DNA of 50,041 bases from an uncultured Bacillota bacterium (lineage in GTDB: Bacteria > Bacillota_I > Bacilli_A > RFN20 > CAG-826), in assembly GCA_949291655.1 (NCBI GenBank), contig CASEWT010000004.1, forward strand, positions 1 to 50,041, read 5' to 3'. The notes under the pieces were generated by a model. It saw nothing but the letters and a program-made list of their open reading frames with translations. It had not been told where the DNA came from and did no database searches. Position 1 is the stretch's first letter. Each line of letters starts with the position of its first letter. Positions 42,410 to 50,041 of the stretch are shown here, one piece after another. The translations under genes were made by a program, and so were the position numbers.

Positions 42410-44602
42410 ATGGACAATCGTCGACCTTTCCATGCCGAAGCCTTGGCCTTCGGCCTCCTCCGCGTCGCGGAGGACCTTGCCTCTTCCTCCCCAGTTGTCG
42501 TTCGCCTTCCCCGCGAAGGGGAAAGCCTAAGCGAAGGGGAACTCGTCCACGGCGGCCTTCGCCTCGTCCTCCGGGGCGGGAAACTATCTCTCTACACCGG
42601 GGAAGAGGCCCTTCTCGCGGAGAAGGATTTCGCCTTCGATCCCCTACGGACGTACGTGAAGGACAAGATCATCGACCGCGAGCACGGCAAGAGCGAAAGC
42701 GACCTCACGGCCGGTGGCCTTACCCTCGACGACGGGGTCAGCTACCGGAAGGTGCTTTCCTTTGCCCTCGATCCGGCGAGCGAGTTCTTTGCCCTCGGCG
42801 ACCACGTTGGGCCTTTGTCCCGCCGCGGCTACGAGTTCGTCAACTACAACACCGACGATCCTTCCGACCATACCGAAAACAAGAAAAGCCTCTACAAATC
42901 CTTCCCCTTTGTCTTGATTTCGCTGAAAGGGAAGTATCTCGGCATCTATCTCGACAACACCTACCGGACCCTCTTCGACTTCGTGGAAGAAGGGACGATG
43001 AACCTCGCCGCCCGGAAGGGGAACCTCGACCTTTACTTCGCTATCGATAGCGACCCGAAGGCTCTTCTTTCCCGCTTCTCGAAGCTTCTTGGGACGATGC
43101 CCCTCATCCCGCGGTGGGCCCTCGGGATCCAGCAGACCCGGTGGGGTTACGACGGGGAAAAAGACCTCGAGGCAGTGGTCGAAGGCTATAAGAAGGCCGA
43201 CATCCCCCTTTCCGCCGTCCACCTCGACATCGACTACATGGACGGCTATCGGGTGTTCTCCTTCGATTCCAGGCGCTTTCCTGACCCCGCGGCCTTCATG
43301 GAGAAGATGAAGGAAGAGGGCGTCCACGTCGTCACGATCGTCGACCCCGGGGTCAAGGTCGACCCCGGCTATGAAGTCTACGAGGACCTCGTGGGGCGGG
43401 GCCTCGTCGCCACCCTCGATGGGGAAACCTACGTCAACGAAGTGTGGCCGGGCGAAAGCGTCTATCCCGCCTTCAACGATCCCGCCTGCGCGGAAGCCTG
43501 GGGCGGCTACGTCGACTCTTTCCTGAAACGCGGCGTGAGCGGCTTCTGGAACGACATGAACGAGCCGGCGTCCTTTGCCGGGGAACTCCCGCCGGACGTC
43601 GATTTCCATGGGGTCAAGCACGAAGAGATGCATAACCTTTACGGCTATTACATGGGCAAGGCTACCGCCGAGGCGATGGTCAAGGCCGGGCGCCGCCCCT
43701 TCGTCATCACCCGGGCCACCTTCATGGGCGGGCAACGCTACGCGGTCGGCTGGACCGGGGACAACCATTCGACCTTCGATTCCCTCCGCTTGCTCCCAGC
43801 CCAGCTGATGAACCTCGGGCTTTCCCTTTTCCCCTTCGTCGGGGCTGATATCGGGGGCTTCGGCGGGGATTGCACCCCCGAGCTTCTCCGGAAGTGGGCC
43901 GCCTTCGCCGTCGCCTGCCCCCTCTTCCGGAACCATTCGGCCATCAATACCAAGCGCCAGGAGCCCTATTTTTACGATGAAAGGACGATTGAGGCCTACC
44001 GCCGGGCGGCCAAGTTCCGTTACCGCCTCGTTCCCTACCTTTATGACGGTTTCCACGCGGCTTCGGAGAGCGGGATTCCCCTCATCCGCCCTCTTTTCCT
44101 CGAGTTCCCGTTGGACAAGGAAGGCGAAGCGGTGTCCGACGAATTCTTCCTCGGGGATTCCCTTCTTTGCTGCCCGATCCTCAACCCGGGGCCCGACGTC
44201 CGGGCCGCCTATTTCCCGAAAGGGTCAAGCTATTACCCATGGTCTTTCGGGAAGAAGATCGAGGGCGGGCATTTCCAGCTCGTCGAGGGTAAGCCCGGCG
44301 CGATGCCGATCTTCGCCCGGGAGGGAAGCGCCGTCGTTCTGTATCCCGAAGGGTTCTACGACCTCGATAGGAATCCGGAGACGATTTGCCTCAAGGCCTT
44401 CCCGGGACAAGGGAAAACCCTCCACTACGTGGATGAGGGAGAAGGCTTCGGGTATAAGGAAGGCCGTTACGATCTCCTAGAAATCGTCAACGACGACGGG
44501 AAAGTCGAAGTCTCCTACCTCCATCGGGGCCTTGGGGCCTATCGGAAGGCCATGGTCGAGACTTCGGGCGGAACCTACGAAATCGATCTTCAGAAACGGT
44601 AA
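42410..44602 (+). CDS. GH31 alpha-glucosidase
   Basis: A 730-residue GH31 enzyme without signal peptide. WNDMNEPASF gives nucleophile D382, WTGDNHSTFDSL gives acid/base D451, and GADIGGFGGDCTPELLRKW, PLFRNHS and RHPxx-type flanks complete the clan-D barrel signatures; N- and C-terminal beta domains are present. It should act in the cytoplasm on alpha-glucosides such as maltose or isomaltose oligomers; alpha-xylosidase is less likely given the DMNEP and GWTGDNHS context. ATG 42410 has CAGGAG 6 nt upstream and lies 22 nt after the helicase stop. Its last 13 bp overlap the end of a convergent gene. Confidence 0.9.
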   Translation: MDNRRPFHAEALAFGLLRVAEDLASSSPVVVRLPREGESLSEGELVHGGLRLVLRGGKLSLYTGEEALLAEKDFAFDPLRTYVKDKIIDREHGKSESDLTAGGLTLDDGVSYRKVLSFALDPASEFFALGDHVGPLSRRGYEFVNYNTDDPSDHTENKKSLYKSFPFVLISLKGKYLGIYLDNTYRTLFDFVEEGTMNLAARKGNLDLYFAIDSDPKALLSRFSKLLGTMPLIPRWALGIQQTRWGYDGEKDLEAVVEGYKKADIPLSAVHLDIDYMDGYRVFSFDSRRFPDPAAFMEKMKEEGVHVVTIVDPGVKVDPGYEVYEDLVGRGLVATLDGETYVNEVWPGESVYPAFNDPACAEAWGGYVDSFLKRGVSGFWNDMNEPASFAGELPPDVDFHGVKHEEMHNLYGYYMGKATAEAMVKAGRRPFVITRATFMGGQRYAVGWTGDNHSTFDSLRLLPAQLMNLGLSLFPFVGADIGGFGGDCTPELLRKWAAFAVACPLFRNHSAINTKRQEPYFYDERTIEAYRRAAKFRYRLVPYLYDGFHAASESGIPLIRPLFLEFPLDKEGEAVSDEFFLGDSLLCCPILNPGPDVRAAYFPKGSSYYPWSFGKKIEGGHFQLVEGKPGAMPIFAREGSAVVLYPEGFYDLDRNPETICLKAFPGQGKTLHYVDEGEGFGYKEGRYDLLEIVNDDGKVEVSYLHRGLGAYRKAMVETSGGTYEIDLQKR

Positions 44603-45087
44603 TCGGCTTCCCCCTTCTGCGGAAGGGGGACGAGAGGCAATTCGACGCCCGCCTCCTTAGCGAGGGCGCGGGCGCTTTTTTGGAAGTAGGCGTAAAGGGC
44701 CTTGGCCTTGGCGTCCGGGTAGTCTTCGTAACGGTCGCTTAAGTCGTTACCCCCGGGGTTGAAAAGGTAATCGGGGAGCAGAAAGGGCTCGAAGTCGAGG
44801 AATTGGACCTCGGCATGGCGGTAGGGGGCCGCTTCCTTCCCGAAGTGCCCGCGCCTTACGAGGGCGACGGCCTCCTCGAAGCCATCCTTTAGAAGGGCGT
44901 CGATTTCCTTCTTCGGTCTTTCCTTGAGGTGGATGATCGAAAAATCGTCCTTCCTTTCGAGGTAGCGTTTCCGCCGGACGGCGATTTTCCCTTCCGCGAT
45001 ATCGTAGGCGAGGATCAGGTGCACGGGATCGCTTTCCCCGCGGTAATAGGAAGGACCGACGAGGGAAAGCTGGACAAAATAGCTCAC
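44590..45087 (-). CDS. Conserved-looking hypothetical protein
   Basis: A 165-residue soluble protein that I do not recognise. It starts with a beta-rich part (YFVQLSLVGPSYYRGESDPVHLILAYDIAEGKIAVRR split by charged turns) and continues with a helical, charged C-terminal half ending PLPQKGEADYRF. GTG 45087 is preferred: a GATAAT lies 6 nt upstream, the leaderless pattern seen at other genes here. The longer frame back to 45147 would overlap the divergent gene's start. It converges on the GH31 gene with a 13-bp overlap of the stop regions. Confidence 0.5.
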   Translation of the reverse strand: MSYFVQLSLVGPSYYRGESDPVHLILAYDIAEGKIAVRRKRYLERKDDFSIIHLKERPKKEIDALLKDGFEEAVALVRRGHFGKEAAPYRHAEVQFLDFEPFLLPDYLFNPGGNDLSDRYEDYPDAKAKALYAYFQKSARALAKEAGVELPLVPLPQKGEADYRF

Positions 45088-45135
45088 GGCTTGATTATCC
45101 TTCAAGTATGGCTCTCTGGGTAGCCGGGAAACGCC

Positions 45136-45141
45136 TATCAT
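45136..45141 (+). promoter_or_regulatory. -10-like box of the small coiled-coil membrane protein gene
   Basis: TATCAT is followed after 6 nt by ATG 45148 with no ribosome-binding site. The divergent GATAAT at 45094-45099 lies 6 nt before GTG 45087, so two back-to-back leaderless-type starts share this 60-bp gap. Confidence 0.4.
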
Positions 45142-45147
45142 ATCCAT

Positions 45148-45690
45148 ATGGAAAGAAAACAGCTACGCATTCTCGAGGCCAACGAGAACGCCATCCTCGG
45201 CCAAGAGGCCTCCTTCGGCTGGGTTCTCAAAGGAAGGGAAACCGACCGTTCCCTCCTTTGGCTGAAAAGCCATCGCTATACCTTCGAACGGGAAGAGAGG
45301 GAAAGGACGCCCTTCGAGAAAGAAAAGGAGCATGAGTGGGACCGCCTTTTCCATGAGTGGAAAGACCTCTTTCTCTTCCGGAAGTGGCCTTGGACCGTCT
45401 TCGTCAACCTTTTGGCCCTCCTTTTCGTCGTGGCCGGGGTCGTCCTCTACATTGTCTCGAATTTCGTGCCCGAGAAACTCGGATTGCTCGTTGCCGCCGT
45501 CCTTTCCTTCCTCCTCGGATTGGCTGCTTCGATCGTCAACCTCGTCCTAATGCGGAAGCAGTTAGGGCGGGTCAAGGAACTCGACGCGATTGCGCGCGCC
45601 GTCCGTGAACGCCGGCTCTTGGAGGAACAAGAAAAGGCCGAGAAGAAGGAAGAGGAAGCGAAAAAGCGCCCGCAAAACCCCCTTCAATGA
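45148..45690 (+). CDS. Two-TM membrane protein with charged C-terminal helix
   Basis: A 180-residue protein of unknown function: a soluble N-terminal ~85 residues, two transmembrane segments (TVFVNLLALLFVVAGVVLYIV and LGLLVAAVLSFLLGLAASIVNLVL) and a highly charged C-terminal helix (ERRLLEEQEKAEKKEEEAKK) that could form a coiled coil in the cytoplasm. No catalytic motif is seen. The ATG follows a TATCAT box at 6 nt. It converges on the glycosyltransferase gene, leaving a 19-bp gap. Confidence 0.6.
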   Translation: MERKQLRILEANENAILGQEASFGWVLKGRETDRSLLWLKSHRYTFEREERERTPFEKEKEHEWDRLFHEWKDLFLFRKWPWTVFVNLLALLFVVAGVVLYIVSNFVPEKLGLLVAAVLSFLLGLAASIVNLVLMRKQLGRVKELDAIARAVRERRLLEEQEKAEKKEEEAKKRPQNPLQ

Positions 45691-45709
45691 AAAAAGATGA
45701 GTATCCTCT

Positions 45710-46804
45710 TCATTCCTTCTTATCGAGACGCTTGGCGATTTCCACGGCGATTTTCCGGGCCCCGTCGAGGTCTTGGCATTCCTTCTCCCGCCGGCTCATC
45801 TCGGCGAGGAGGGATGGCTCTTTTACCAAAAGGCGTTCGAGAAGGGGAGTGAGGGCCTTTGGGGTCTCGGCGGCAAAGCCGTAGCCCCGGCTTACCGCAT
45901 AGGCGGCATTTCTTTCTTCCTGCCCGGGGAGGTGCCCGGTAAGGATCAGGGGAAGGCCGGTGGCAATAGCCTCAAACATGATGTTGGGGCCGGCTTTCGT
46001 TAAAAGAAGGTCGGCGCTTGCCATCCGTTCCTTCAAGTCGTCGACATAGCCGTGGATGCTTAGTCCCTCCCGGGGCGGGAGGTGCTTTAGAAGATATTGC
46101 CTGAGGCGGGCGTCGCTTCCGGTGACGACATCGATGTCGACGTCGTAAGGATAAGCCGCCTCGATGAGTTTCCTGGTGGCTCTCAGTCCCCGCTGGCTGG
46201 GGTTCACGAAAAGGAGCTTCCGGCGCTTCCCTTCCCTTTCCTCGTGCCTAGGCGCGGAAGGGGAAAGGGGGAAGCCGCTGAGGAAAAGGGCCTCGGGAGG
46301 AAATCCTTCCTTAAGGAACGCCGCTTGGCACTCCTTGGTCGGGACGAAGGTGAGATCGGCCCGCTTGTCCCGCCATAGGCGCGAATGCTTCATCGGGTCG
46401 AGGACGGCGACGAAGAAGGGAATGTTTCCGCCTTCCTTCTTCACGACGGGGAGGGCCGAGCCGACGAAGCAGGGGTGGAGGGAGACGACGGCATCGGGCC
46501 TTAGTTCCCTCAATAGTTTCCGGAGGCGGTCCTTCATGGCGAGGCGCAGGCAGAAATTGGAAACAGGGCGGAAAAGCGAAGTGAATTCGAAGAAAACCTT
46601 CCAAAAGAAGCGGAGGCGGGTCGTCATCGTGACGTAGCCTTGCTCCCCGCCTTCGCCTTTGTAGCCGCAAAAGAGGAGGTTGCTATCGTAGTCGACGATC
46701 TCAAAGCCCTCTCCTAGGGAAAGGAAGGCCGCCTTCAAGGCATTGGAGGCGCTTCGGTGGCCGCCGGTCTTCCCGGCCGTCAGGATAAGGATTTTCTTTG
46801 GCAC
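45710..46804 (-). CDS. UgtP/MGDG-synthase-like diacylglycerol glycosyltransferase
   Basis: A 364-residue GT28-type enzyme. The N-terminal MGDG-synthase domain has the characteristic GKTGGHRSASNAL (glycine-rich acceptor/lipid site), and the C-terminal half has VVTGSDARLRQYL, GYVDDLKERMASADLLLTKAGPNIMFEA, GLPLIL and LPGQEERNA, the UDP-sugar-binding signature. Relatives transfer glucose or galactose to diacylglycerol at the inner face of the membrane to make glycolipids, including lipoteichoic acid anchors. GTG 46804 is supported by AAAGGAG 7 nt upstream. It follows the alpha/beta hydrolase gene by 64 nt on the same strand. Confidence 0.85.
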   Translation of the reverse strand: MPKKILILTAGKTGGHRSASNALKAAFLSLGEGFEIVDYDSNLLFCGYKGEGGEQGYVTMTTRLRFFWKVFFEFTSLFRPVSNFCLRLAMKDRLRKLLRELRPDAVVSLHPCFVGSALPVVKKEGGNIPFFVAVLDPMKHSRLWRDKRADLTFVPTKECQAAFLKEGFPPEALFLSGFPLSPSAPRHEEREGKRRKLLFVNPSQRGLRATRKLIEAAYPYDVDIDVVTGSDARLRQYLLKHLPPREGLSIHGYVDDLKERMASADLLLTKAGPNIMFEAIATGLPLILTGHLPGQEERNAAYAVSRGYGFAAETPKALTPLLERLLVKEPSLLAEMSRREKECQDLDGARKIAVEIAKRLDKKE

Positions 46805-46868
46805 TCTCTTTCTCCTTTCAAGGCGTAGGGCTATCGGAGGGTCGGGGAATCTTTAGGGGCGTTCTTCC

Positions 46869-47837
46869 CTAGGCCTTGACGAACTCTTTGATGGCCCCGT
46901 CGTAGGCTTCGGTATTGAGAGAACGGACGTGGGAGTGGCGGCCTTTCGGGAGGAAAAGAAGGCGGCTCTTCGGATTGGCCGCGGCCCGGTAGATGCTTTC
47001 CCCATCCTCCCGGGGGCAGAAAATGTCTTCGGCGCTATAAAGGAGGAGAATCGGGCATTTGAGTTTGGCAACGGCGTCGATCGGCCGGTTGGCGAAGAAG
47101 TCGGCCTTCGCGTAGATCCGGGCCAGGAGGAAGGTCAGGTGGAGCATCGGGAAAGCCTTCTTCTTGAAGGAGGCGAAGTTCCGTTCGAACATCTTGAAAT
47201 AGGTGGCGTATAGGCCGTCGCAGACGACTTTCTCGACGGGCGGATATCCCCGTTCCTCGAGAAGGCGAGCCGCGTAGACGGAAGTCGCCGCCCCGATGCA
47301 GATGCCGTGGAAGAGGAAGCTTTCGACATGGAAGCGTTCCCGGACGTAGTCGATCCAGGCCACGATGTCGCCGGCCTCCTTCATTCCGCCGGTTTGGTAT
47401 TTCCCGTCGCTAAGCCCGTGGGCCCTTAAGTCGACGACGAGGATGTCGTAGCCGAGGTCGGCATAGGGCCTAGCGAAGTAGTAGCTATATAGGAGCGACT
47501 CGGTCCTTCCTTGGATGATGACCGCGCATTTCTTGCTTCCGAAATCGATGAACTCCCCCTTCAGATGGAGCCCGTCGTGGACGATTTCGATGGGAAGGCG
47601 CTTCTCGCCTTGGCTTTCGGCCCACTGGACTCCCTCCTCGAACATCTTGACCTGGTCCTCGTCCTTTTTGTTAGTGCACTCCCGGTTCCGCTTCTTGGGG
47701 TTCCGATAAACGGTGAAATGGAAGATGACATGGGGAACGAGGATGAGGTAGACAAGGAGATTGAAAAGGAGGAAAGAGGCGACCGCGATGAGGGCGATGG
47801 CCCACCAAGGAAGGGCGGTGGCGGCCAGGAAAGTCAT
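46869..47837 (-). CDS. Membrane-anchored alpha/beta hydrolase with Cys at the nucleophile elbow
   Basis: A 322-residue protein with an N-terminal transmembrane segment (WWAIALIAVASFLLFNLLVYLILV) and an alpha/beta hydrolase domain of the S33/'serine aminopeptidase' type. The nucleophile elbow reads GICIG, placing C180 where Ser is usual; the codon is TGC, one change from AGC. The acid (SAEDIFCP) and His (KGRHSHVRS) are present, as are LRAHGLSDGKY and DYVRERF. A Cys nucleophile occurs in dienelactone hydrolases and some thioesterase-like relatives. Lipid or small-ester substrate is unknown. ATG 47837 overlaps the stop of the degV gene by 4 bp. Confidence 0.75.
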   Translation of the reverse strand: MTFLAATALPWWAIALIAVASFLLFNLLVYLILVPHVIFHFTVYRNPKKRNRECTNKKDEDQVKMFEEGVQWAESQGEKRLPIEIVHDGLHLKGEFIDFGSKKCAVIIQGRTESLLYSYYFARPYADLGYDILVVDLRAHGLSDGKYQTGGMKEAGDIVAWIDYVRERFHVESFLFHGICIGAATSVYAARLLEERGYPPVEKVVCDGLYATYFKMFERNFASFKKKAFPMLHLTFLLARIYAKADFFANRPIDAVAKLKCPILLLYSAEDIFCPREDGESIYRAAANPKSRLLFLPKGRHSHVRSLNTEAYDGAIKEFVKA

Positions 47838-48746
47838 AGCTTGTTCTTGATGATGCTTTCGAAGACCCCTTTCTCGTAGGAGAGATCGGTGATCTTCGTT
47901 CCGTAATAGAAGGCAGCGAAGAGGCCGGGGCCGCAGTTGATGCCGCTCGAGGGATAGATGTTCGTGACGATGACTTCCCGCGGCTTGATTTCCTTGCGGA
48001 TCATCTCAGCGGCCTTTTCGGCTTGCTGGCGCCGGAGGGTCTGGGAAATGAAGACGATTTGCTCGCCGGGCTTCTTGATCGTCTTCTTCATGTACTCGAT
48101 GAGGACCCGGTAGGACTTCTCGATGCCGTTGACCTTGCCGAGGACCTGGACCATGCCCTCGGGTCCGAAGTCGCCCATCGGCTTGATGCCGAACACCGTC
48201 CCAAAGAAAGCCTTGGCGTTGCTGATGCGGGATCGGGCCCATCTGGTGGAGGCATTCGCGCTCCTCCTCAAGAAGGTGGAAATTGTCCTCGATCGAAAGC
48301 CCTTCCTCCCGGTGGATGCCAGCCCGGATGGCCAAGCTCCCGACCCCGAGGGAGTAGCGGCGGGAATCGAGGATCATGACCTTGCGGCCCGGGAATTCCG
48401 GAAGGAGTTCCTTGGCGTATTCGACGAGCATCTTGTAGGTGGCGCTCATGGCGCTCGAGATGGTGACGATAAGGACGTCGAGGCCTTTCAAAAGCCAAGA
48501 ACGGATCTGCTCCTTGGGGTTCCCGCAGCCGAGGGCCGCGGTTTTGTATCCCTTGGGGTTGGCCTTGAGTTTGGTGTAGAAATCGTCGAAGAAGGCATCG
48601 TCATGGGCTTCCAGGTCGGATACCTGCTCTTCGCATTCCGGGGTCGAGATGACGGCCCGGAAGTAGTCGTCGATGCCGAAGCGCTCCCGGAGTTCAGGCG
48701 AGAGGTCGCTCGTCGCGTCGGTGAGGATGGCGTAGGTCTTTTTCAT
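47834..48746 (-). pseudogene. degV: DegV-family fatty-acid-binding protein gene, frameshifted with internal deletion
   Basis: The first ~165 residues are a good DegV start (YAILTDATSDLSPEL, TISSAMSATY, VMILDSRRYSLGVGSLAIRAG, LLEEERECLHQM). From about 48,240 the match continues in another frame: RISNAKAFFGTVFGIKPMGDFGPEG to the end GVFESIIKNKL. Between the two, the usual 'DDLxYLKRGG' segment of DegV proteins before RIS is missing, so a deletion of roughly 35-45 bp plus the frame change is likely, not a single slipped base. DegV proteins bind fatty acids for FakA kinase. ATG 48746 has AAAGGAG. The downstream hydrolase overlaps by 4 bp. Assembly error is an alternative. Confidence 0.7.
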
Positions 48747-48760
48747 ATAATTTCTCCTTT

Positions 48761-49102
48761 TCAGATTTTAAGGGTAAGGCGGTTGACGAGGTCAAGGCAG
48801 TTGTTGGTTTCCAGCGAATAGTCGCTTCTCCCGAGCACTTCCTTGGCATAGGCTTCGATGTCCTCGATCTTCCGGGCCTTCCGGGGGTTTTTGAGGACCC
48901 TTACTTCGGGAAGGGTCCCGTTCCCGAAGGCACGGAGAGAGGTGTAGTGGACGTCGATTTTCTCGCCCGGGGGATTGCAGGCCCGCCCGAATTCGAGAAC
49001 CCGGTCATCGTCGAAATAGATGCCATAGTGGTAGTAGGGGCCGCAATTGACCCGGATGACATCCCCCCGATGCGGCTCGAGGTAATCATAATGCATCTTC
49101 AC
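48761..49102 (-). CDS. LRAT/NlpC-P60-like protein (possibly N-terminally truncated by a junction)
   Basis: A 113-residue protein with the circularly permuted NlpC/P60 (LRAT-like) pattern: GDVIRV, then HYGIYF with H25, VLEFGR, and ETNNCLDLVN with candidate nucleophile C102. Relatives are acyltransferases, phospholipases or peptidases. The start is uncertain: GTG 49102 or the ATG two codons later, with AGGAAA nearby; the frame stays open upstream with plausible sequence (ALNEEIRGRCFRLFYEIKRE) until about 49,180, where foreign-looking DNA begins, so a longer protein may have been cut off. It precedes degV by 14 nt. Confidence 0.65.
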   Translation of the reverse strand: MKMHYDYLEPHRGDVIRVNCGPYYHYGIYFDDDRVLEFGRACNPPGEKIDVHYTSLRAFGNGTLPEVRVLKNPRKARKIEDIEAYAKEVLGRSDYSLETNNCLDLVNRLTLKI

Positions 49103-49171
49103 TTTCCTGGCCTTCTCGCGTTTGATTTCGTAGAAAAGGCGGAAGCAGCGCCCCCGGATTTCTTCGTTCAG

Positions 49172-50041
49172 GGCTGACGTCCTTTCCCTTGAGGAAGCCC
49201 ATGTTGGCCCTTACCGCACGGAAAGTCTCAGAGAAGATATCCCTGCTGCCCTGTACCACGAAGGCTTCATCCTTGGTCGACGGGATGACTCCCAATACCG
49301 GCACTTCCGTCCTGTCGGTGATGTCCTTGACTGTCGAAACCTTGCGCTTCAGGAGGTCCTTGAGGAAGAATACGCCCGGAGGAGCGATGAAACCGAGGAC
49401 GAGGCACATGAAATATATCATCATCGGTTTCGGTGACGACGGAGTGTCAGGACCGTCGGCCGGCTCCACGATTCTCGCATTGTCTGTCACGGCACTGAGA
49501 GCAATCAGGGCCTCTTCCTTCTTCTGGCGGAGAAGCACGTACAGCGGTTCGACTATCTTCTGCTGCCGTTCTATCTGAGCCAGATCGAGCTGCTGCGTAG
49601 GGATGCCAGACATCTTGGCCCTGTCGGATTCCGCCTCCTTGACAAGCATGTCATACCTGAGCTTGTAGGCATCCTTGAGCTGGTTGATCGTCAGGTTGAC
49701 AGCATTCTTCATATCCTGAATCTGATTGGTAAGAGCCTGCACCCTCGGATTGGATTCCGAAGCTCCGAGCAGAAGCCCCCTCCTCTCCATCACCATGGTA
49801 TTGTACTGGGTGATCAGACTGGAAAGTCCGCTGTCTTCAATACCGATATTCGTAGGAAGAAGATTGAAGTCATTGACCTTGAAATACTCCTCGATCATAT
49901 CCAGCAGCTGCTGCTGCACTCCGATCTGGGCTATCTCCTTGTCATATTCGGTCCCCTTCTGTATCATGGACTGGGACTGGAGCGCGAAATCCACAAGATA
50001 ATTGTCTGTCTTGTAGTTTCTCACCTCGGCTTCGATGTTTC
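49172..50041 (-). CDS. Bacteroidota-type Wzz/tyrosine autokinase fragment (partial at both ends)
   Basis: The frame is open from the right edge, with residues reading NIEAEVRNYKTDNYLV before any start, so the N-terminus is outside. It contains a long helical Wzz/GNVR part ('NPRVQALTNQIQDMKNAVNLTINQLKDAY' spaced by Gln/Leu heptads), 'QRKIVEPLYVLLRQKKEEALIALS'-like text, one transmembrane segment (PMMIYFMCLVLGFIAPPGVFF) and the start of the BY-kinase linker (VSTVKDITDRTEVPVLGVIPS, ETFRAVRANMGFL). Such proteins control capsule or exopolysaccharide chain length in Bacteroides/Prevotella. The match stops at about 49,180; the 27 codons that follow to 49,086 read LRAT-side DNA in a wrong frame. Codon use and G/C look lower than the rest of the window. 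Confidence 0.7.

Noticed and set aside
40252-42417. 721-codon open frame antisense to the DUF4011 helicase
   Set aside because: No recognisable domain and the same composition as other antisense frames; the sense strand has helicase motifs throughout.
1-50041. CRISPR arrays, IS elements, integrases or attachment sites
   Set aside because: No regularly spaced repeats, transposase motifs or terminal inverted repeats were found by eye on either strand.

Overview
The window is GC-rich, densely packed bacterial DNA. It most resembles an uncultured, probably gut-associated member of the Bacilli/Erysipelotrichia or an RF39-like branch of the Firmicutes. Supporting signs are many lipobox lipoproteins, strong AGGAGG ribosome-binding sites, CcpA-type cre sites, YtrA/GntR- and DeoR-family regulators, a DegV-family protein, an UgtP/MGDG-synthase-like lipid glycosyltransferase and a short archaeal-type prolyl-tRNA synthetase. 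This placement is inferred from gene content only. The last ~860 bases (about 49,180-50,041) look different: a Bacteroidota-type Wzz/tyrosine-autokinase fragment joined in mid-gene, most simply an assembly chimera.

Layout. 1-4.8 kb: the end of a DUF3427 helicase, a MutT-like Nudix gene, an XRE regulator with its own palindromes, a GH32 sucrase, and an AAA15 ATPase/Toprim pair resembling AbiL- or PARIS-type defence. 4.8-7.2 kb: a cre-controlled lactaldehyde reductase (fucO) and two small membrane proteins. 7.3-30.5 kb: a large rhamnose-glycan utilisation region. It contains a cytoplasmic GDPD-GH78 fusion, a GDPD lipoprotein and a DeoR regulator, then a + strand operon: SGNH esterase lipoprotein, ABC solute-binding protein, two permeases, two paralogous GH71/GH99-like lipoproteins, a membrane-anchored Ig-like surface protein, a GH78 alpha-L-rhamnosidase, and rhaA, rhaD, rhaB. 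30.6-32.9 kb: a YtrA-type GntR/ABC cassette. 33-36.5 kb: tRNA-Ser(CGA), a membrane protein that looks like a doubly degenerate GGDEF-EAL protein, and proS. 36.6-45.7 kb: a 1917-residue DUF4011-type SF1 helicase, a GH31 alpha-glucosidase and two small unknown genes. 45.7-49.1 kb: a lipid glycosyltransferase, an alpha/beta hydrolase with a Cys elbow, a frameshifted degV and an LRAT-like gene.

How the genes fit together. Surface lipoproteins would trim a rhamnose-containing polymer (deacetylation, glycerophosphodiester cleavage, endo/exo glycosidase attack). The ABC importer would take up the oligosaccharides. Cytoplasmic GH78 enzymes, one fused to a GDPD domain, would release rhamnose. RhaA/RhaB/RhaD would convert it to DHAP and L-lactaldehyde, and FucO would reduce lactaldehyde to 1,2-propanediol. 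Pairing GDPD with GH78 in one chain, plus a second GDPD on the cell surface, suggests that the target may be a glycerol-phosphate-decorated rhamnan such as a streptococcal-type cell-wall polysaccharide. That is my main hypothesis for a previously undescribed system. A second pattern is that several genes start 6-10 nt after a -10 box, suggesting frequent leaderless transcripts.
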